A DNA stretch of 64,000 nt. Source: Streptomonospora salina (lineage in GTDB: Bacteria > Actinomycetota > Actinomycetes > Streptosporangiales > Streptosporangiaceae). The notes beneath the pieces were generated by a model, which was not told the DNA's origin, did no database searches, and saw nothing but the letters and a program-made list of their open reading frames with translations. Positions within the stretch are counted from its first letter, which is position 1. Each line of letters begins with the position of its first letter. Location of the stretch: assembly GCF_014204715.1 (NCBI RefSeq), contig NZ_JACHLY010000001.1, forward strand, positions 434,001 through 498,000, read 5' to 3'. The position numbers were made by a program, and so were the translations under genes. Shown here in pieces: positions 44,657 through 53,941 of this stretch.

Positions 44657-44859
44657 GCGGTTCATCTCCATGTCGGCGCGCGGGGCGCGCCCTCGGCGAT
44701 CGGAAGGCCGGCACGGTGCGGGGCGGATGCGCCCGGGACCGCCGGCCGGCCGGAGGTCGGCGCGGCAGCGGGGGCCGTCGCGCCGCTGCGCGAGGGCCCC
44801 CTAGAGCCATCGTCCGGCGGGGCGGCACCGCCGGGGCGCGATCGCCGGGCCGTCCACCG

Positions 44860-45666
44860 TCAGCCCCGGTCCCGCAGGGCGGGGTGGGCGCCCGCCGTGA
44901 CCAGGTCGGCGACGGCGTCGCGGGGGTGGCCGCCGCTGACGAGGCTCTCGCCGACCAGTACCGCATCGGCACCGTGGCCCGCGTAGGCGAGCAGGTCGTG
45001 GGGCCCGCGCACGCCGGACTCGGCGACACGGACGCGGTCGGCGGGCACCAGCGGCGCCAAACGGGCGAAGGTGTCCCGGTCGACCTCAAGGGTTTTGAGG
45101 TTGCGGGCGTTGATCCCGACCACGGTGGCGCCGGCCGCGAGCGCGCGGCCGACCTCGTCTTCGGTGTGCACTTCCACCAGCGGGGTCAGGCCCAGCGAAT
45201 GCGCCCGCTCGACGAGGGAGACCAGGGCCTGCTGCTCCAGCGCCGCCACGATCAGCAGCACGGCGTCGGCGCCGTGCACGCGCGCCTCCCACAGCTGGTA
45301 GGAGCTCACGATGAAGTCTTTGCGCAGCACCGCGGTGGACACCGACGCACGCACCGCATCGAGGTCGTCGAGACTGCCGCCGAAGCGGCGCCGCTCGGTG
45401 AGGACGCTGACGACGGCCGCGCCGCCGTCCGCGTAGTCGCGGGCGAGGGCGGCGGGGTCGGTGATGGCGGCCAGGGCGCCCTTGGACGGGCTGGAGCGCT
45501 TGACCTCGGCGATGACCTGTACACCGGGGCGGCGCAGCGCAGCGGCCGCGTCCCGGGGCCAGGGCGCGGATTCGGCCGCCTTCTGGAGCCGCTCCAGGGG
45601 TGCGGCCGCCTGCCGATCGGCGAGATCGGCCCGCACTCCCTCGACAATCTCGTCGAGCACGCTCAC
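44860..45666 (-). CDS. trpC: Indole-3-glycerol-phosphate synthase
   Basis: A 268-aa TIM-barrel enzyme that closes the indole ring from CdRP. The active-site strands are visible: [13 protein letters not shown] (Lys in EVKRSSP), [31 protein letters not shown] and [23 protein letters not shown]. The start is the GTG at 45666 ([10 protein letters not shown]), preceded by AGGGGG and matching other actinobacterial TrpC proteins; a longer form from an upstream ATG at 45684 is possible. Phosphoribosylanthranilate isomerase (TrpF) is not encoded nearby. Confidence 0.96.
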   Translation of the reverse strand: MSVLDEIVEGVRADLADRQAAAPLERLQKAAESAPWPRDAAAALRRPGVQVIAEVKRSSPSKGALAAITDPAALARDYADGGAAVVSVLTERRRFGGSLDDLDAVRASVSTAVLRKDFIVSSYQLWEARVHGADAVLLIVAALEQQALVSLVERAHSLGLTPLVEVHTEDEVGRALAAGATVVGINARNLKTLEVDRDTFARLAPLVPADRVRVAESGVRGPHDLLAYAGHGADAVLVGESLVSGGHPRDAVADLVTAGAHPALRDRG

Positions 45667-45924
45667 GTGGGACTGCCCCCTCATTCAACCGGTGTGTGGA
45701 CCTGGACCGTCCCCGCGCCTGCGGATGAGCGCCGGGTATCCCGGGCGCCGCGGCCGAAGCGGTCACGGCGTACTCGGGCGGGGCTCGCCCGCCGCGGTCG
45801 CGCGCGGGGCCGGGCACCGGACCGCGGGGACCGCCCCGCGTTCGGGTACTACCGATCGTATCGAGTCCGGGCGGCGCCGTCGCCATCTCCCCCGGATTGC
45901 GGGGGCCGGTGCGGGGCCGGTGGC

Positions 45925-46365
45925 CTAACCCGGCGCGAGGACCTGGCCGAAGGGAACGTTGCGCAGGACCCAGAAAGCGGTGAGCGCACCCAGGAACAGG
46001 TAGAGCCACCCGGGGTGCACGGCCTTGGCGGGGGTGGTGCGCGGGGGCGGCGGGCGGAATGAGCGGTAGAGCCACCGGACGTAGCCGTAGGCCACGAACG
46101 GCGCCAGGGCGATCGCCGCGGGGTTCATCTGGAGGGCGCCGACGAGGTCCGCTTCGGTCAGCGCGTGGATCGCGCGCATGGTGCCGCAGCCCGGGCACCA
46201 GGTACCGGTTACCAGCAGCCACGGGCAGGTGGGGTACTGGCCCGGATCGTTGGGATCGACGAAATGGAGCAGGGCCGCGCCTGCGAGGCCCGCGGCTCCG
46301 ACGAGCAGCGGCGCCGCCGCCGGATGCAGGCGGCGCCGCGGCGCACGGAGGTTCGGATGCTCCAT
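45925..46365 (-). CDS. DUF2752 membrane protein
   Basis: A 146-aa membrane protein with three predicted helices and the DUF2752 core CPWLLVTGTWCPGCGTMRAIHALTEAD (conserved CPxCGxTR-like motif at about residues 57-72). Function is unknown. Its ATG overlaps the stop of the dispanin gene (TGATG), showing translational coupling within the hisI-trp block. DUF2752 genes are commonly found at this place in actinomycete trp loci. Confidence 0.87.
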   Translation of the reverse strand: MEHPNLRAPRRRLHPAAAPLLVGAAGLAGAALLHFVDPNDPGQYPTCPWLLVTGTWCPGCGTMRAIHALTEADLVGALQMNPAAIALAPFVAYGYVRWLYRSFRPPPPRTTPAKAVHPGWLYLFLGALTAFWVLRNVPFGQVLAPG

Positions 46366-46772
46366 CAGTAGGCGGAGGCGGGCGCGTTGCTGACGATCGA
46401 GGCGATGATCCCGAAGTAGCCGACGGTGGAGAGGAGGTACCAGATCACACCGACGATGACGGCGATGATCGTGAACCGTTTCGCCTTGGCGGCCCGATCC
46501 TGGGCGCCGGCGTAGTCGCCGAGGTTCCACAGCGCGTTGACCTTGGCCGCCGAGAGAATGGCGGGGATGGCGAACGGGAAGCAGCAGAACATCGACAGGA
46601 TGGCCGGCACGAGGAAGTCGTTGGGCGGTTCGGTGCCGCCGGCGGCGTTCGGGAAGGAGCCCGGGCCCGCGGAAGGCGGGCCGTAGCCTCCCGGCGGCTG
46701 GTTCGGGGGCGGCTGGTTCGGGGGCGGCTGGTTCGGGGGCGGCTGGTTCGGGGGCGGCTGACCGTAGCTCAT
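46365..46772 (-). CDS. CD225/dispanin-family membrane protein with PPPNQ repeats
   Basis: A 135-aa protein. The first ~24 residues are a (PPPNQ)n repeat, followed by a Gly/Pro linker. Residues about 51-130 form a CD225/dispanin-type domain: a membrane helix (VPAILSMFCCFPFAIPAIL), then AAKVNALWNLGDYAGAQDRAAKAK and a second helix. The AxKVxxLxxxGDxxxAQxxSxxAK pattern is the family signature, shared with eukaryotic IFITM proteins. The function of bacterial members is unknown. The start at 46772 has AGGAAG about ten bases upstream. Coupled to the DUF2752 gene. Confidence 0.82.
   Translation of the reverse strand: MSYGQPPPNQPPPNQPPPNQPPPNQPPGGYGPPSAGPGSFPNAAGGTEPPNDFLVPAILSMFCCFPFAIPAILSAAKVNALWNLGDYAGAQDRAAKAKRFTIIAVIVGVIWYLLSTVGYFGIIASIVSNAPASAY
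46693..46760 (-). repeat. 15-bp tandem repeat encoding PPPNQ
   Basis: The plus-strand unit GGCGGCTGGTTCGGG occurs four times in succession (46693-46752) plus a partial copy. It encodes the N-terminal PPPNQ repeats of the dispanin protein and keeps frame if its copy number changes. Confidence 0.9.
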
Positions 46773-47013
46773 GGCGATGCGGCTTCCTGGTTGCGGTTTC
46801 AGGGAATGCGCCCCGCGCGGCGGGCGCCGGTGGCCGCCCTGCGGGGGGCTACCGGTCGCCGCACGTGGGGCCCACCGGGGCATCATGGCAAACCTGCGCC
46901 CTCCTGCACCGGAACCGCGCCGCGGCGTGCGGGCAGACCCGATCTCGTGCGGGCGGCGCGTCCGCTTTCGCGGATCGGCGCGCCCCTCCCGGACCGGCGG
47001 CGCCCCTGCCGGC

Positions 47014-47358
47014 TCAGCGGACCCCGGCGGCCTCGGGCTCCCCGGCGGCCTCGGGCTCCCCGGCGGCGTCGGCCCCGGCCTGGCCCGCGCCGGCGCGCTC
47101 GGACCCGCCCGCTTCCCACTGCTCGCGGGTGAGCGGTGCGGGGCGGGGGTGGGTGCGGCCCATCCCGGCCTTCTTCAGCAGACCGGCCACGGCGGCGCAG
47201 ACGACGCTCGCGGCGAGGCCGACGACGGTCCACCGCACCACGTTCTCGTCGAGGAGGATGATCGCCAGTCCCGCGGCGGTCCACACGACGATCCAGGACA
47301 CGGTCAGAAACCACGCCGCGACGGTGTTGCCGTGGTCCTCGTGGTGTTCGTCGGCCAT
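47014..47358 (-). CDS. HGxxPAAW-family small membrane protein
   Basis: A 114-aa protein starting with a His/Asp-rich segment and the motif HGNTVAAW (residues 9-16), a variant of the actinomycete HGxxPAAW signature with Val in the Pro position. Two membrane helices follow (WFLTVSWIVVWTAAGLAIIL and VVGLAASVVCAAVAGLL), then a Glu/Gly/Ala-rich tail. Its ATG overlaps the stop of the Trp-associated membrane protein (TGATG) and AAGGAG lies six bases upstream. Function unknown; constant neighbour of actinomycete trp genes. Confidence 0.85.
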   Translation of the reverse strand: MADEHHEDHGNTVAAWFLTVSWIVVWTAAGLAIILLDENVVRWTVVGLAASVVCAAVAGLLKKAGMGRTHPRPAPLTREQWEAGGSERAGAGQAGADAAGEPEAAGEPEAAGVR

Positions 47359-48020
47359 CAAGGCTCCTTCTGCTTCTCGTGGTGGGTACCCGGCGCGGGC
47401 CGCCCGTCGCCGGCGGCGCCGGAACCGCCGACGGCCTCGGGCCCGGCGTCCAGGGTGGGGTCGGCGCCGCTGTCCAGCGACTTCCACAGGTCGGCGGGAT
47501 CGCTGGAGGGGGCCGCACCGGGGGCGCTGTGGCGATCGTACCTGCTGCCCATGGCGGGCCAGGCGGCCCCCCGCACGAGCGTATAAGCGCCCGCGGCCAC
47601 CAGCAGCGCGGCCCCGGCGGCGGCCGCCGCCGGCCACAGCGCGACCAGGTGCAGCGCCTCGATCCCGCCGTGGGCGGTGGAGCGGTCGGCGGCCGCCTGC
47701 TCCAGGGCGGCGGTGCGGGTTCCGCGCCAGACCGCGACCAGTGCGGCGGCGCCGAACAGCGCGACCACCGCCCCCAGACCGCGGCGTACGGCGCCCCTTG
47801 TGGCCAGCAGCGCGGCCAGCGCCGCCAGCCCGGCCGTGCCCATGGCGAAGACGGTCGGGGCGGTGTCGCCGCCGGTCAGCTCGACGGGCGCGGCGGCGAC
47901 CGGGCCGGGGAGGTCGATCCGGGCGCGGGCCCAGGTGCGTCCGGAGGAGCCGAGCAGGGCCGCCGCCCCGGCGGCCACGACGGCCAGGGCCGCGGCGAAC
48001 TCGCCGCGGCGCGCGCTCAC
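47358..48020 (-). CDS. Trp-operon-associated membrane protein (TIGR02234 type)
   Basis: A 220-aa protein with four hydrophobic segments ([72 protein letters not shown]) and a Pro/Gly-rich cytosolic tail. Topology and position identify the membrane protein routinely found in actinomycete trp operons. The [23 protein letters not shown] stretch after helix 1 matches the W(A/V)xxxxxxPxxxxxxxVxLxG pattern of the family. The GTG overlaps the hisI stop by four bases. Function unknown. In Streptomyces, trpE lies between hisI and this gene; here it is missing. Confidence 0.8.
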   Translation of the reverse strand: MSARRGEFAAALAVVAAGAAALLGSSGRTWARARIDLPGPVAAAPVELTGGDTAPTVFAMGTAGLAALAALLATRGAVRRGLGAVVALFGAAALVAVWRGTRTAALEQAAADRSTAHGGIEALHLVALWPAAAAAGAALLVAAGAYTLVRGAAWPAMGSRYDRHSAPGAAPSSDPADLWKSLDSGADPTLDAGPEAVGGSGAAGDGRPAPGTHHEKQKEP

Positions 48021-48427
48021 GGGTCTTCCCCGTCCCGGGCGTTCGCGCCGGCGCCCAGGGGGAGGTCCCCGCCTTCATCGAAGCAGGTGCGGGCGCCGGT
48101 GTGGCAGGCCGCGCCGGTCTGGTCGACCCGGATGAGCAGGGTGTCGCCGTCGCAGTCCAGGGCGGCACCGACGACGCGCTGCACGTTTCCGGACGTGGCG
48201 CCCTTGACCCAGTACTCGCGGCGGCTGCGCGACCAGTAGGTGGCGCTGCCGGTCTCCAGGGTGCGGCGCAGCGCCTCGTCGTCCATCCAGGCCAGCATCA
48301 GCACCTCACCGGTGTCGTGCTGCTGCACGACGGCGGGCAGCAAGCCGTCGGGGTTTCGGTCGAGGCGGTCGGCGATCTCGGGGGCGAGCCGGGCTCCGGG
48401 AGCGCCCGCGGAAGGACTGGTGCTCAT
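48017..48427 (-). CDS. hisI: Phosphoribosyl-AMP cyclohydrolase
   Basis: Third step of histidine synthesis; opens the purine ring of phosphoribosyl-AMP. The 136-aa single-domain enzyme has the zinc-binding cysteines in [24 protein letters not shown] (partly quoted: CDGD and ACHTGARTC). It also has the substrate motif [17 protein letters not shown]. It heads the minus-strand hisI-trp block and overlaps the next gene. The HisE pyrophosphohydrolase is separate and not in the window. Confidence 0.96.
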   Translation of the reverse strand: MSTSPSAGAPGARLAPEIADRLDRNPDGLLPAVVQQHDTGEVLMLAWMDDEALRRTLETGSATYWSRSRREYWVKGATSGNVQRVVGAALDCDGDTLLIRVDQTGAACHTGARTCFDEGGDLPLGAGANARDGEDP

Positions 48428-48578
48428 GGCTTCCAGCTTATGGGGGTGCCGGGGCCGGTCGCGGCCGGGTCGACGCGGACGGCGCCGCCGACGGCTCCCC
48501 TCCCCCGCCGCCGGCCGGTCGGCGCGGAGCGTAGGGTTTCTGGCGCCGCACCGACCCGTGCCGATCCCCAGGAGTGCC

Positions 48579-49580
48579 GTGTCCGCCGAGCTGTTCGCCG
48601 CCGATCTGGCCGGAAAACCCGACGCGCTGACCGCGCTCGCCGACCGGCTCGCCCGCGCCGACCCCTACCGGGCGCTGCCGGCGCTGCTCGACGACGAACC
48701 GGCGGGGATCCTGCTGCTGGGCGTGGGCGGCGCGCGCCACGCCTGCGCGGCTGCGGCGGCGCGGATGCGCCTCGCGGGCCTGGGAGCGGTGGCCGAATAC
48801 GCGTCGGCGCAGGGGTCGCTGCCGCCGGGGCCCGGCACGCTCGTGGTGGCGGTGGCCGCGGGCGGCGGCGACCGCGAGCTGTGCACGATCCTGGACACCT
48901 ACGTCGAGCGGTCCGCCGTCATCGTGCTCACCGACGCGGTGGAGGGGCCGGTGGCGCGCTACGCCGACATCCTCGTACCGCTGCTGGCCGGAACCGAGCA
49001 CAGCGGCCTGTCCTGCCGCTCCTTCCAGCATGCGCTGGCCCTGTTGCTGCTGCTGGGCTACCGGCTCGGGGCGCCTCCGCAGGGCGGCGACGTGTCGGTG
49101 AGCCTGCGCCGCTGCGCCAACGCGACCGCGGGGCTGGTGGAGCAGGCGCCGCAGTGGGTGCCGCGGGCGGCCGCCGCGCTGGACTCGCCCGACGGGGTGC
49201 ACCTGGTCGCCCCGGCCGAGCGGCTGTGCTCGGCGCAGCTGGGCGTGCAGGCGCTGCGCCAGGGGCCGGTCGTGGCGGCGCACGCGGCGGAGTCGGGCGA
49301 GTGGTCCCACACCGACCGCCACCTGGCGGCAGTGTCGGAATACCGGGCGCTGCTGTTCGCCGGCTCCCACTACGACGAGCGCACCATGGAGCACCTGCTG
49401 CAGCTGCGGGGCCGTGCGGTGGCCGTGGGCGGCGACGTCGCCGGAGCGGAGATGTCGGTGCGCTACCCGGGCGACGGCGACCCCGACGTCAGCCTGCTCA
49501 CCGAACCGGTGGCGGCCGAGCTGCTGGCCGCGCACTGGTGGGGCGAACGCGAGCGGTCGGGGCGCGCCGCCGCCGGGTAG
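48579..49580 (+). CDS. SIS-domain (sugar isomerase fold) protein
   Basis: A 333-aa protein with a double SIS fold like the isomerase half of GlmS or phosphoglucose/phosphomannose isomerases. The first half has [20 protein letters not shown] and the phosphosugar-loop [17 protein letters not shown], where the usual S-x-S-G is replaced by AAGGG. The second half starts at about residue 195 with [15 protein letters not shown]. The loss of the serines suggests altered binding. AGGAG five bases before the GTG at 48579 fixes the start. Divergent from hisI, convergent with the ABC exporter. The substrate is unknown. Confidence 0.7.
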   Translation: MSAELFAADLAGKPDALTALADRLARADPYRALPALLDDEPAGILLLGVGGARHACAAAAARMRLAGLGAVAEYASAQGSLPPGPGTLVVAVAAGGGDRELCTILDTYVERSAVIVLTDAVEGPVARYADILVPLLAGTEHSGLSCRSFQHALALLLLLGYRLGAPPQGGDVSVSLRRCANATAGLVEQAPQWVPRAAAALDSPDGVHLVAPAERLCSAQLGVQALRQGPVVAAHAAESGEWSHTDRHLAAVSEYRALLFAGSHYDERTMEHLLQLRGRAVAVGGDVAGAEMSVRYPGDGDPDVSLLTEPVAAELLAAHWWGERERSGRAAAG

Positions 49581-49601
49581 CGGCCGGTGCGGGACCGGCC
49601 G
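49581..49601. terminator. Short hairpin between the convergent SIS and ABC-exporter genes
   Basis: CGGCCGGT (49581-49588) and ACCGGCCG (49594-49601) form a perfect 8-bp stem with a 5-base loop that fills the whole gap between the two stop codons. It can serve both directions. Confidence 0.55.
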
Positions 49602-49603
49602 GG

Positions 49604-51448
49604 TCAAGCGGAGCTGCGCACCCAGGAGGCGTACAGGTCGGCGTAGACCCCCGGCCGCGCGACGAGTTCGTCGTGGGTGCCGCGCTGGACGACGCGTCCG
49701 GCGTCGAAGACCAAGACCTCGTCGGCGGCCTCGGCGGTGGACAGGCGGTGGGCGATGGCCACGGAGGTGCGCCCGCGGGTGAGCCGGTCGAGCGCGCGCT
49801 GGATACGGACTTCGGTGTCGGGATCCACCGCCGAAGTGGCCTCGTCCAGCACCAGCAGGTCGGGGTCGGCGATGTAGGCGCGCACCAGCGCGACGAGCTG
49901 GCGCTCACCGGCCGACAGCGACTCGCCGCGCTGGCCCACCGGGGTTTCCAGGCCGTGGGCCAGGCCTTCGAGCCACTCGGCCAAGCCGAGTTCGGTGACG
50001 GCCGCCTCCAGCTCGGCGTCGGTAGCCTCGGGGCGGGCGAAGCGGATGTTGGCGCCCAGCGAGCTGTCGAAGAGGAAGCCCTCCTGGGGCACCATCACCA
50101 TGCGGGCGCGCAGCGAGGAGAAGGCGACGTCGCGCAGGTCGGTGCCGTCGACGAGCACACGGCCCCGGCCGGGGTCCATCAGCCGGGTGAGCAGCTTGAC
50201 GAACGTGGTCTTGCCCGACCCCGTCTCGCCGACCACGGCGACCCGGGTCCCCGGCGCGATCGCCTCGTCGACGGAGTCGAGCACGGTGGGGCCGCCGGGG
50301 TAGGCGTAGGAGACGCCGTCGAAGCGCACCTCCACCGGGCCGCGCGGCAGCGCGGTCCCGGCCTCGCCGGGGTCGGCGATGTCGGGGACGGTGTCGAGGA
50401 TGCCCAGCACCCGCCGCCACCCGGCGATGGCGTTCTGGGCTTCGTTGAAGATCTCGGTGGCCATCATCATCGGCTGGACGAACAGCGTCATCAAGAACAG
50501 GAACGCCACCAGCTCACCGGCGGTGATGCCGCCGCCCAGGCCCAGCAGGACGCCGGCGACCACGACGGCGGCGTTGCCCACGGCCGCGATCATCTCGGCG
50601 AACGGCGAGACGGCCATCGACAGCCGCTGGGCCTTGACCTGGGCGGTGCGGGTGGCCAGCACGGTGGTGTCGACGCGGCGCGCGGTGCGCTCCTCGGTGC
50701 CGTGGGCGCGGATGACCGAGGCGCCCATGACGGTCTCGCCGATGGCGCCGAGCATGTCGCCGGTGCGCTCGCGGACCGTGAGGTAGGCGCGTGAGAGCCG
50801 CTTCTGCAGCCAGCGGGCGCCCAGCAGCAGCGGGACGAAGCACACCCACACCAGCAGGGTCAGCTCCCAGGAGTAGACCGCCATGAGGGCGGTGGCCACC
50901 GCCAGCTGCCCGACGCTGACGATGAGCTGCAGCCCGCCCCACTGCATGAAGGTGCTGATCTGGTCGACGTCGGCGGTGACGCGGGCGACCAGGGAGCCTT
51001 TGCGTTCGCTGTTCTGGGTCAGCACCGACAGGTCGTGCACGTGGCGGAAGGCCTTGCGGCGCAGGGTGGCCAGCGCCGACTCGGTGGCGCGGTAGAGCCG
51101 CACGTTCATCAGGTACGCGCAGACCATGGTGACCACGAGTGTGCCGGCGCACAGCGCGACGGTCGCGGCCACGAATTCCATGTCGGGACGGCCGGAGGAG
51201 TCGATGCCGCGGTCGATGATCTGCTGGATGGCGATGGGCACGATGACTTTGCCGGCCGTGGCGGCGACGGCCAGCAGCAGAGTCGGTCCCAGCCCGCGGG
51301 CGAACTCCGGCGACAGCCGCAGGCCGCGCCGGATGGTGGCGATCGCGCCGTCGCGGCTGCGCTCCAGCCGGTTCCGGGGCTGCGGTCCGCCGGGGGCGGC
51401 CTCGTCTGCGCCGTCGGTGCTGCTGCGGTCGGCTGCGGGGGCGCTCAA
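49604..51448 (-). CDS. ABC exporter, fused [14 protein letters not shown], catalytic-site half
   Basis: A 614-aa half-transporter: membrane domain (about 45-350) and ATPase domain (about 375-614). Walker A GETGSGKTT, Walker B LLVLDEATSAVD with the catalytic Glu, and H-loop IAHRLST are intact. The signature is LSAGERQLVAL, a departure from LSGGQ. With the upstream half this gives a heterodimeric exporter with one consensus site formed by these Walker motifs and the partner's LSGGQ. The start is a TTG at 51448 overlapping the partner's stop (TTGA) with GAGGAGG upstream. Substrate unknown; multidrug or lipid export is typical of the family. Confidence 0.88.
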   Translation of the reverse strand: MSAPAADRSSTDGADEAAPGGPQPRNRLERSRDGAIATIRRGLRLSPEFARGLGPTLLLAVAATAGKVIVPIAIQQIIDRGIDSSGRPDMEFVAATVALCAGTLVVTMVCAYLMNVRLYRATESALATLRRKAFRHVHDLSVLTQNSERKGSLVARVTADVDQISTFMQWGGLQLIVSVGQLAVATALMAVYSWELTLLVWVCFVPLLLGARWLQKRLSRAYLTVRERTGDMLGAIGETVMGASVIRAHGTEERTARRVDTTVLATRTAQVKAQRLSMAVSPFAEMIAAVGNAAVVVAGVLLGLGGGITAGELVAFLFLMTLFVQPMMMATEIFNEAQNAIAGWRRVLGILDTVPDIADPGEAGTALPRGPVEVRFDGVSYAYPGGPTVLDSVDEAIAPGTRVAVVGETGSGKTTFVKLLTRLMDPGRGRVLVDGTDLRDVAFSSLRARMVMVPQEGFLFDSSLGANIRFARPEATDAELEAAVTELGLAEWLEGLAHGLETPVGQRGESLSAGERQLVALVRAYIADPDLLVLDEATSAVDPDTEVRIQRALDRLTRGRTSVAIAHRLSTAEAADEVLVFDAGRVVQRGTHDELVARPGVYADLYASWVRSSA

Positions 51449-53412
51449 CGCACGGCCTCCTCGGGTTCGTCGGTCTCCTCGTCGCCGCCGGCGCCCCCGG
51501 AGGTGCGGGAGGGGCGCAGGCCGTGCGGTTCGGGGCCGCCCTCGCCGGGCTCGGGTTCGCCGACCCGTTCGGCGGCGGCGCGCTCGTAGGCGGTGACCAG
51601 GCGCCGGTAACCCGCGGAGCGCTCCAGCAGTTCGGTGTGGGTACCGCGGTCGCGCACGGTGCCGCGCTCCAGGTAGACGACCTCGTCGGCGAGCTCGATG
51701 GTGGCCCGGCGGTAGGCGACCACCAGCACGGTGGCGGCCAGGTCGGTCTCCCGCAGACCGGCGAGGATCTGGGCTTCGACCTGCGGGTCGACCGCGGAGG
51801 TGGCGTCGTCGAGAATGAGCAGGCGCGGGTCGCGCACCACGGCGCGGGCCAGGGCCAGCCGCTGGCGCTGGCCGCCGGAGAGGCTGGTGCCGCGCTCGCC
51901 CAGCCGGGTGTCGAGGCCGTCGGGCAGGGCGGCGACGAAGGCGTCGGCGCGGGCCAGCCGCAGGGCGGACCACACCCGGGCGTCGTCGATCTCGGCGCCC
52001 AAGCCGACGTTTCCGCGCACCGTGTCCTCGAACACGAACGTCGATTGGGGCACGAGGGCGGCGACGCGGGCGATCTCGCCCTTGGCCAGCTCGCACACGT
52101 CGGTGCCGTCGAGGGAGACGGTTCCGGTGTCGGGGTCGACCAAGCGGGCGAGCACGGTGGTCAGGGTGGATTTTCCCGAACCGGTGGAGCCCACCAGCGC
52201 GACGGTGCGGCCGGGGGCGATGTCGAGGTCGACGTCGCGCAGCACCGTGCTGCGCTGGGCGGCGACGGTGTCCTCGGCGTCGGAGAGGTCGCGTCCGCCG
52301 CCGGTGTAGGCGTCCTCATAGGAGAATCCGACTCCCTCGGCGGTGAGCCGCACACCGCCTCGGCCGTCGGGGACGCGGCGGCCGCCGTAGGGCATCGAGC
52401 CTTCGGCGGTGAGGACGGCCTGGACGCGGTTCCAGGCGACGACGGTGCGGGGCAGGTCGCCCAGCAGCCAGCCGAAGGAGCGGATGGGCAGGCTGAGCAG
52501 GGTGAACAGGTAGGAGACCTGCACGAGGTCGCCGGGGGTGATGGCGCCGTCGGCCAGCCGCCACATCCCCAGTGCCAGCACGGCCAGGATGCCGAAGTTG
52601 GGCAGGTGCTCCATGACGGGGTCGAAGGCGGCGCGCATCCGTCCGACGCGGATCTGGGCGTCGCGCAGCCGGTGGGCGGCTTCGGTGAAGCGCTCGGTCT
52701 CGGTCTCTTCGCGGCCGAGGCTCTTGACCACCAGGGCCCCGTCGAAGGACTCGTGGGCGACCTCGCTGACCTCGGCGCGCAGTGCCTGGGCCCGCGTGGC
52801 CGCCGGCGACACCCGGCGCTGGAAGACGACGTTGGCCACGGCCAGTGCCGGGAAGACCACGAACGCCACGAGCGCCAGGACCGGGTCGGTGATCACCATC
52901 GCGACCGCCGCGATGACGAGCATGGCGACGCTGCCGATCGCCATGGGCAGCGGGGCCAGCGGGCGCCAGGCCTCTTCGACGTCGGCGTTGGCGTTGGACA
53001 GCAGCTGTCCGGTGGCGTGGCTGTGGTGCCAGGACAGCGGCAGGCGCAGGTAGGTCCGCGAGACGCTGCGGCGGTAGCGCGCCTGCATCCGGAACTGCAT
53101 CAGCCCGGCGAACAGCCTCCGGGCGGCCAGCCCGGTCGCTTTCGCCACGCCCACGGCCAGCAGCAGGCCCGCGGCCGCCAGCAGGGCCGCGGCGGTGGTC
53201 GAACCGCTGGAGAACGCGGGCATGATGACGCGGTCGGTGATCCCGCCCATCACCGAAGCGGAGCCGACGCTGACGGCGGCGTGCAGGGCGGCTCCGGCGG
53301 CGGCGACGAGGAAGACGAGCGGCTCGGTGCGGATGGCCACCCCCAGCACGTACATTCCGCGCCGGAACACCGGCCGTTGTGGCCGGCGGCTGCTCGTTCC
53401 GTCGTCCGGCAT
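51445..53412 (-). CDS. ABC exporter, fused [14 protein letters not shown], degenerate-site half
   Basis: A 655-aa half-transporter that pairs with the following gene. The membrane domain (about 20-330) has six hydrophobic stretches. The ATPase domain has Walker A GSTGSGKST, signature LSGGQRQRLAL and Walker B LLILDDATSAVD, with Asp in the catalytic Glu position. The switch region VAYRRATIE has Tyr in place of the H-loop His. A 35-residue insert (EDAYTGGGRDLSDAEDTVAA) precedes Walker A, and an acidic Gly-rich tail ends the protein. These changes mark the noncatalytic half of a heterodimeric exporter. Confidence 0.88.
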   Translation of the reverse strand: MPDDGTSSRRPQRPVFRRGMYVLGVAIRTEPLVFLVAAAGAALHAAVSVGSASVMGGITDRVIMPAFSSGSTTAAALLAAAGLLLAVGVAKATGLAARRLFAGLMQFRMQARYRRSVSRTYLRLPLSWHHSHATGQLLSNANADVEEAWRPLAPLPMAIGSVAMLVIAAVAMVITDPVLALVAFVVFPALAVANVVFQRRVSPAATRAQALRAEVSEVAHESFDGALVVKSLGREETETERFTEAAHRLRDAQIRVGRMRAAFDPVMEHLPNFGILAVLALGMWRLADGAITPGDLVQVSYLFTLLSLPIRSFGWLLGDLPRTVVAWNRVQAVLTAEGSMPYGGRRVPDGRGGVRLTAEGVGFSYEDAYTGGGRDLSDAEDTVAAQRSTVLRDVDLDIAPGRTVALVGSTGSGKSTLTTVLARLVDPDTGTVSLDGTDVCELAKGEIARVAALVPQSTFVFEDTVRGNVGLGAEIDDARVWSALRLARADAFVAALPDGLDTRLGERGTSLSGGQRQRLALARAVVRDPRLLILDDATSAVDPQVEAQILAGLRETDLAATVLVVAYRRATIELADEVVYLERGTVRDRGTHTELLERSAGYRRLVTAYERAAAERVGEPEPGEGGPEPHGLRPSRTSGGAGGDEETDEPEEAVR

Positions 53413-53941
53413 CGGTCCCCCTGCCCGTAGGCGCCGTCAATCGCAGCGGTCGTCGAGGCCGTCCCATGACCGGACGGCCGCGCTACAACCCACTCCGGCG
53501 CGCCGGGCAGGCCGTAGCCGACTAGCTTCAGCGGCCGGCGCGGGCAGACTATTCCGCCGTGCGGGGGTCCCCCGCGCGCCGTGCGTGTCCGAATCCGGTC
53601 GCCCGGCGCGCGCAGGCCACTGTTGGTGTCGGTCCCAGCCCGGTTGCGGCGCCGGCTGTATGGCGGTGAGCCGCCGCATCCTGTGCGACCGCTCGGCGGA
53701 GCCGACCGCGCTTGTGGCAGCACACCGCGACGGCGCCGATCCCGCACTCCGCGTTTCCGCCTGCCTCGGATGGGGGGTTGCCTAACCTGGCCGGCCGTGT
53801 CGAGGGCGGGCAGCGAACCGCCCGCCTTCCGGCTGGAGCGGGTCGCCTGGTCGCGCCGAACCCGGCCGGCGGTCTCGCCCCGCACGCGCGTGTGCGGCTT
53901 CTCGATGTGCGTGCCCGGTTCTCCGCCGCCCGTGCGGCGCG
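53413..53941. other. Intergenic region between the response-regulator gene and the ABC exporter
   Basis: About 530 bases. It should contain the exporter promoter near 53413-53600. A near-palindrome of seven-base arms (GCGGGGG and CCCCCGC) around a single T lies at 53561-53575. Open frames on both strands are Arg/Pro-rich and unsupported. Confidence 0.4.
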
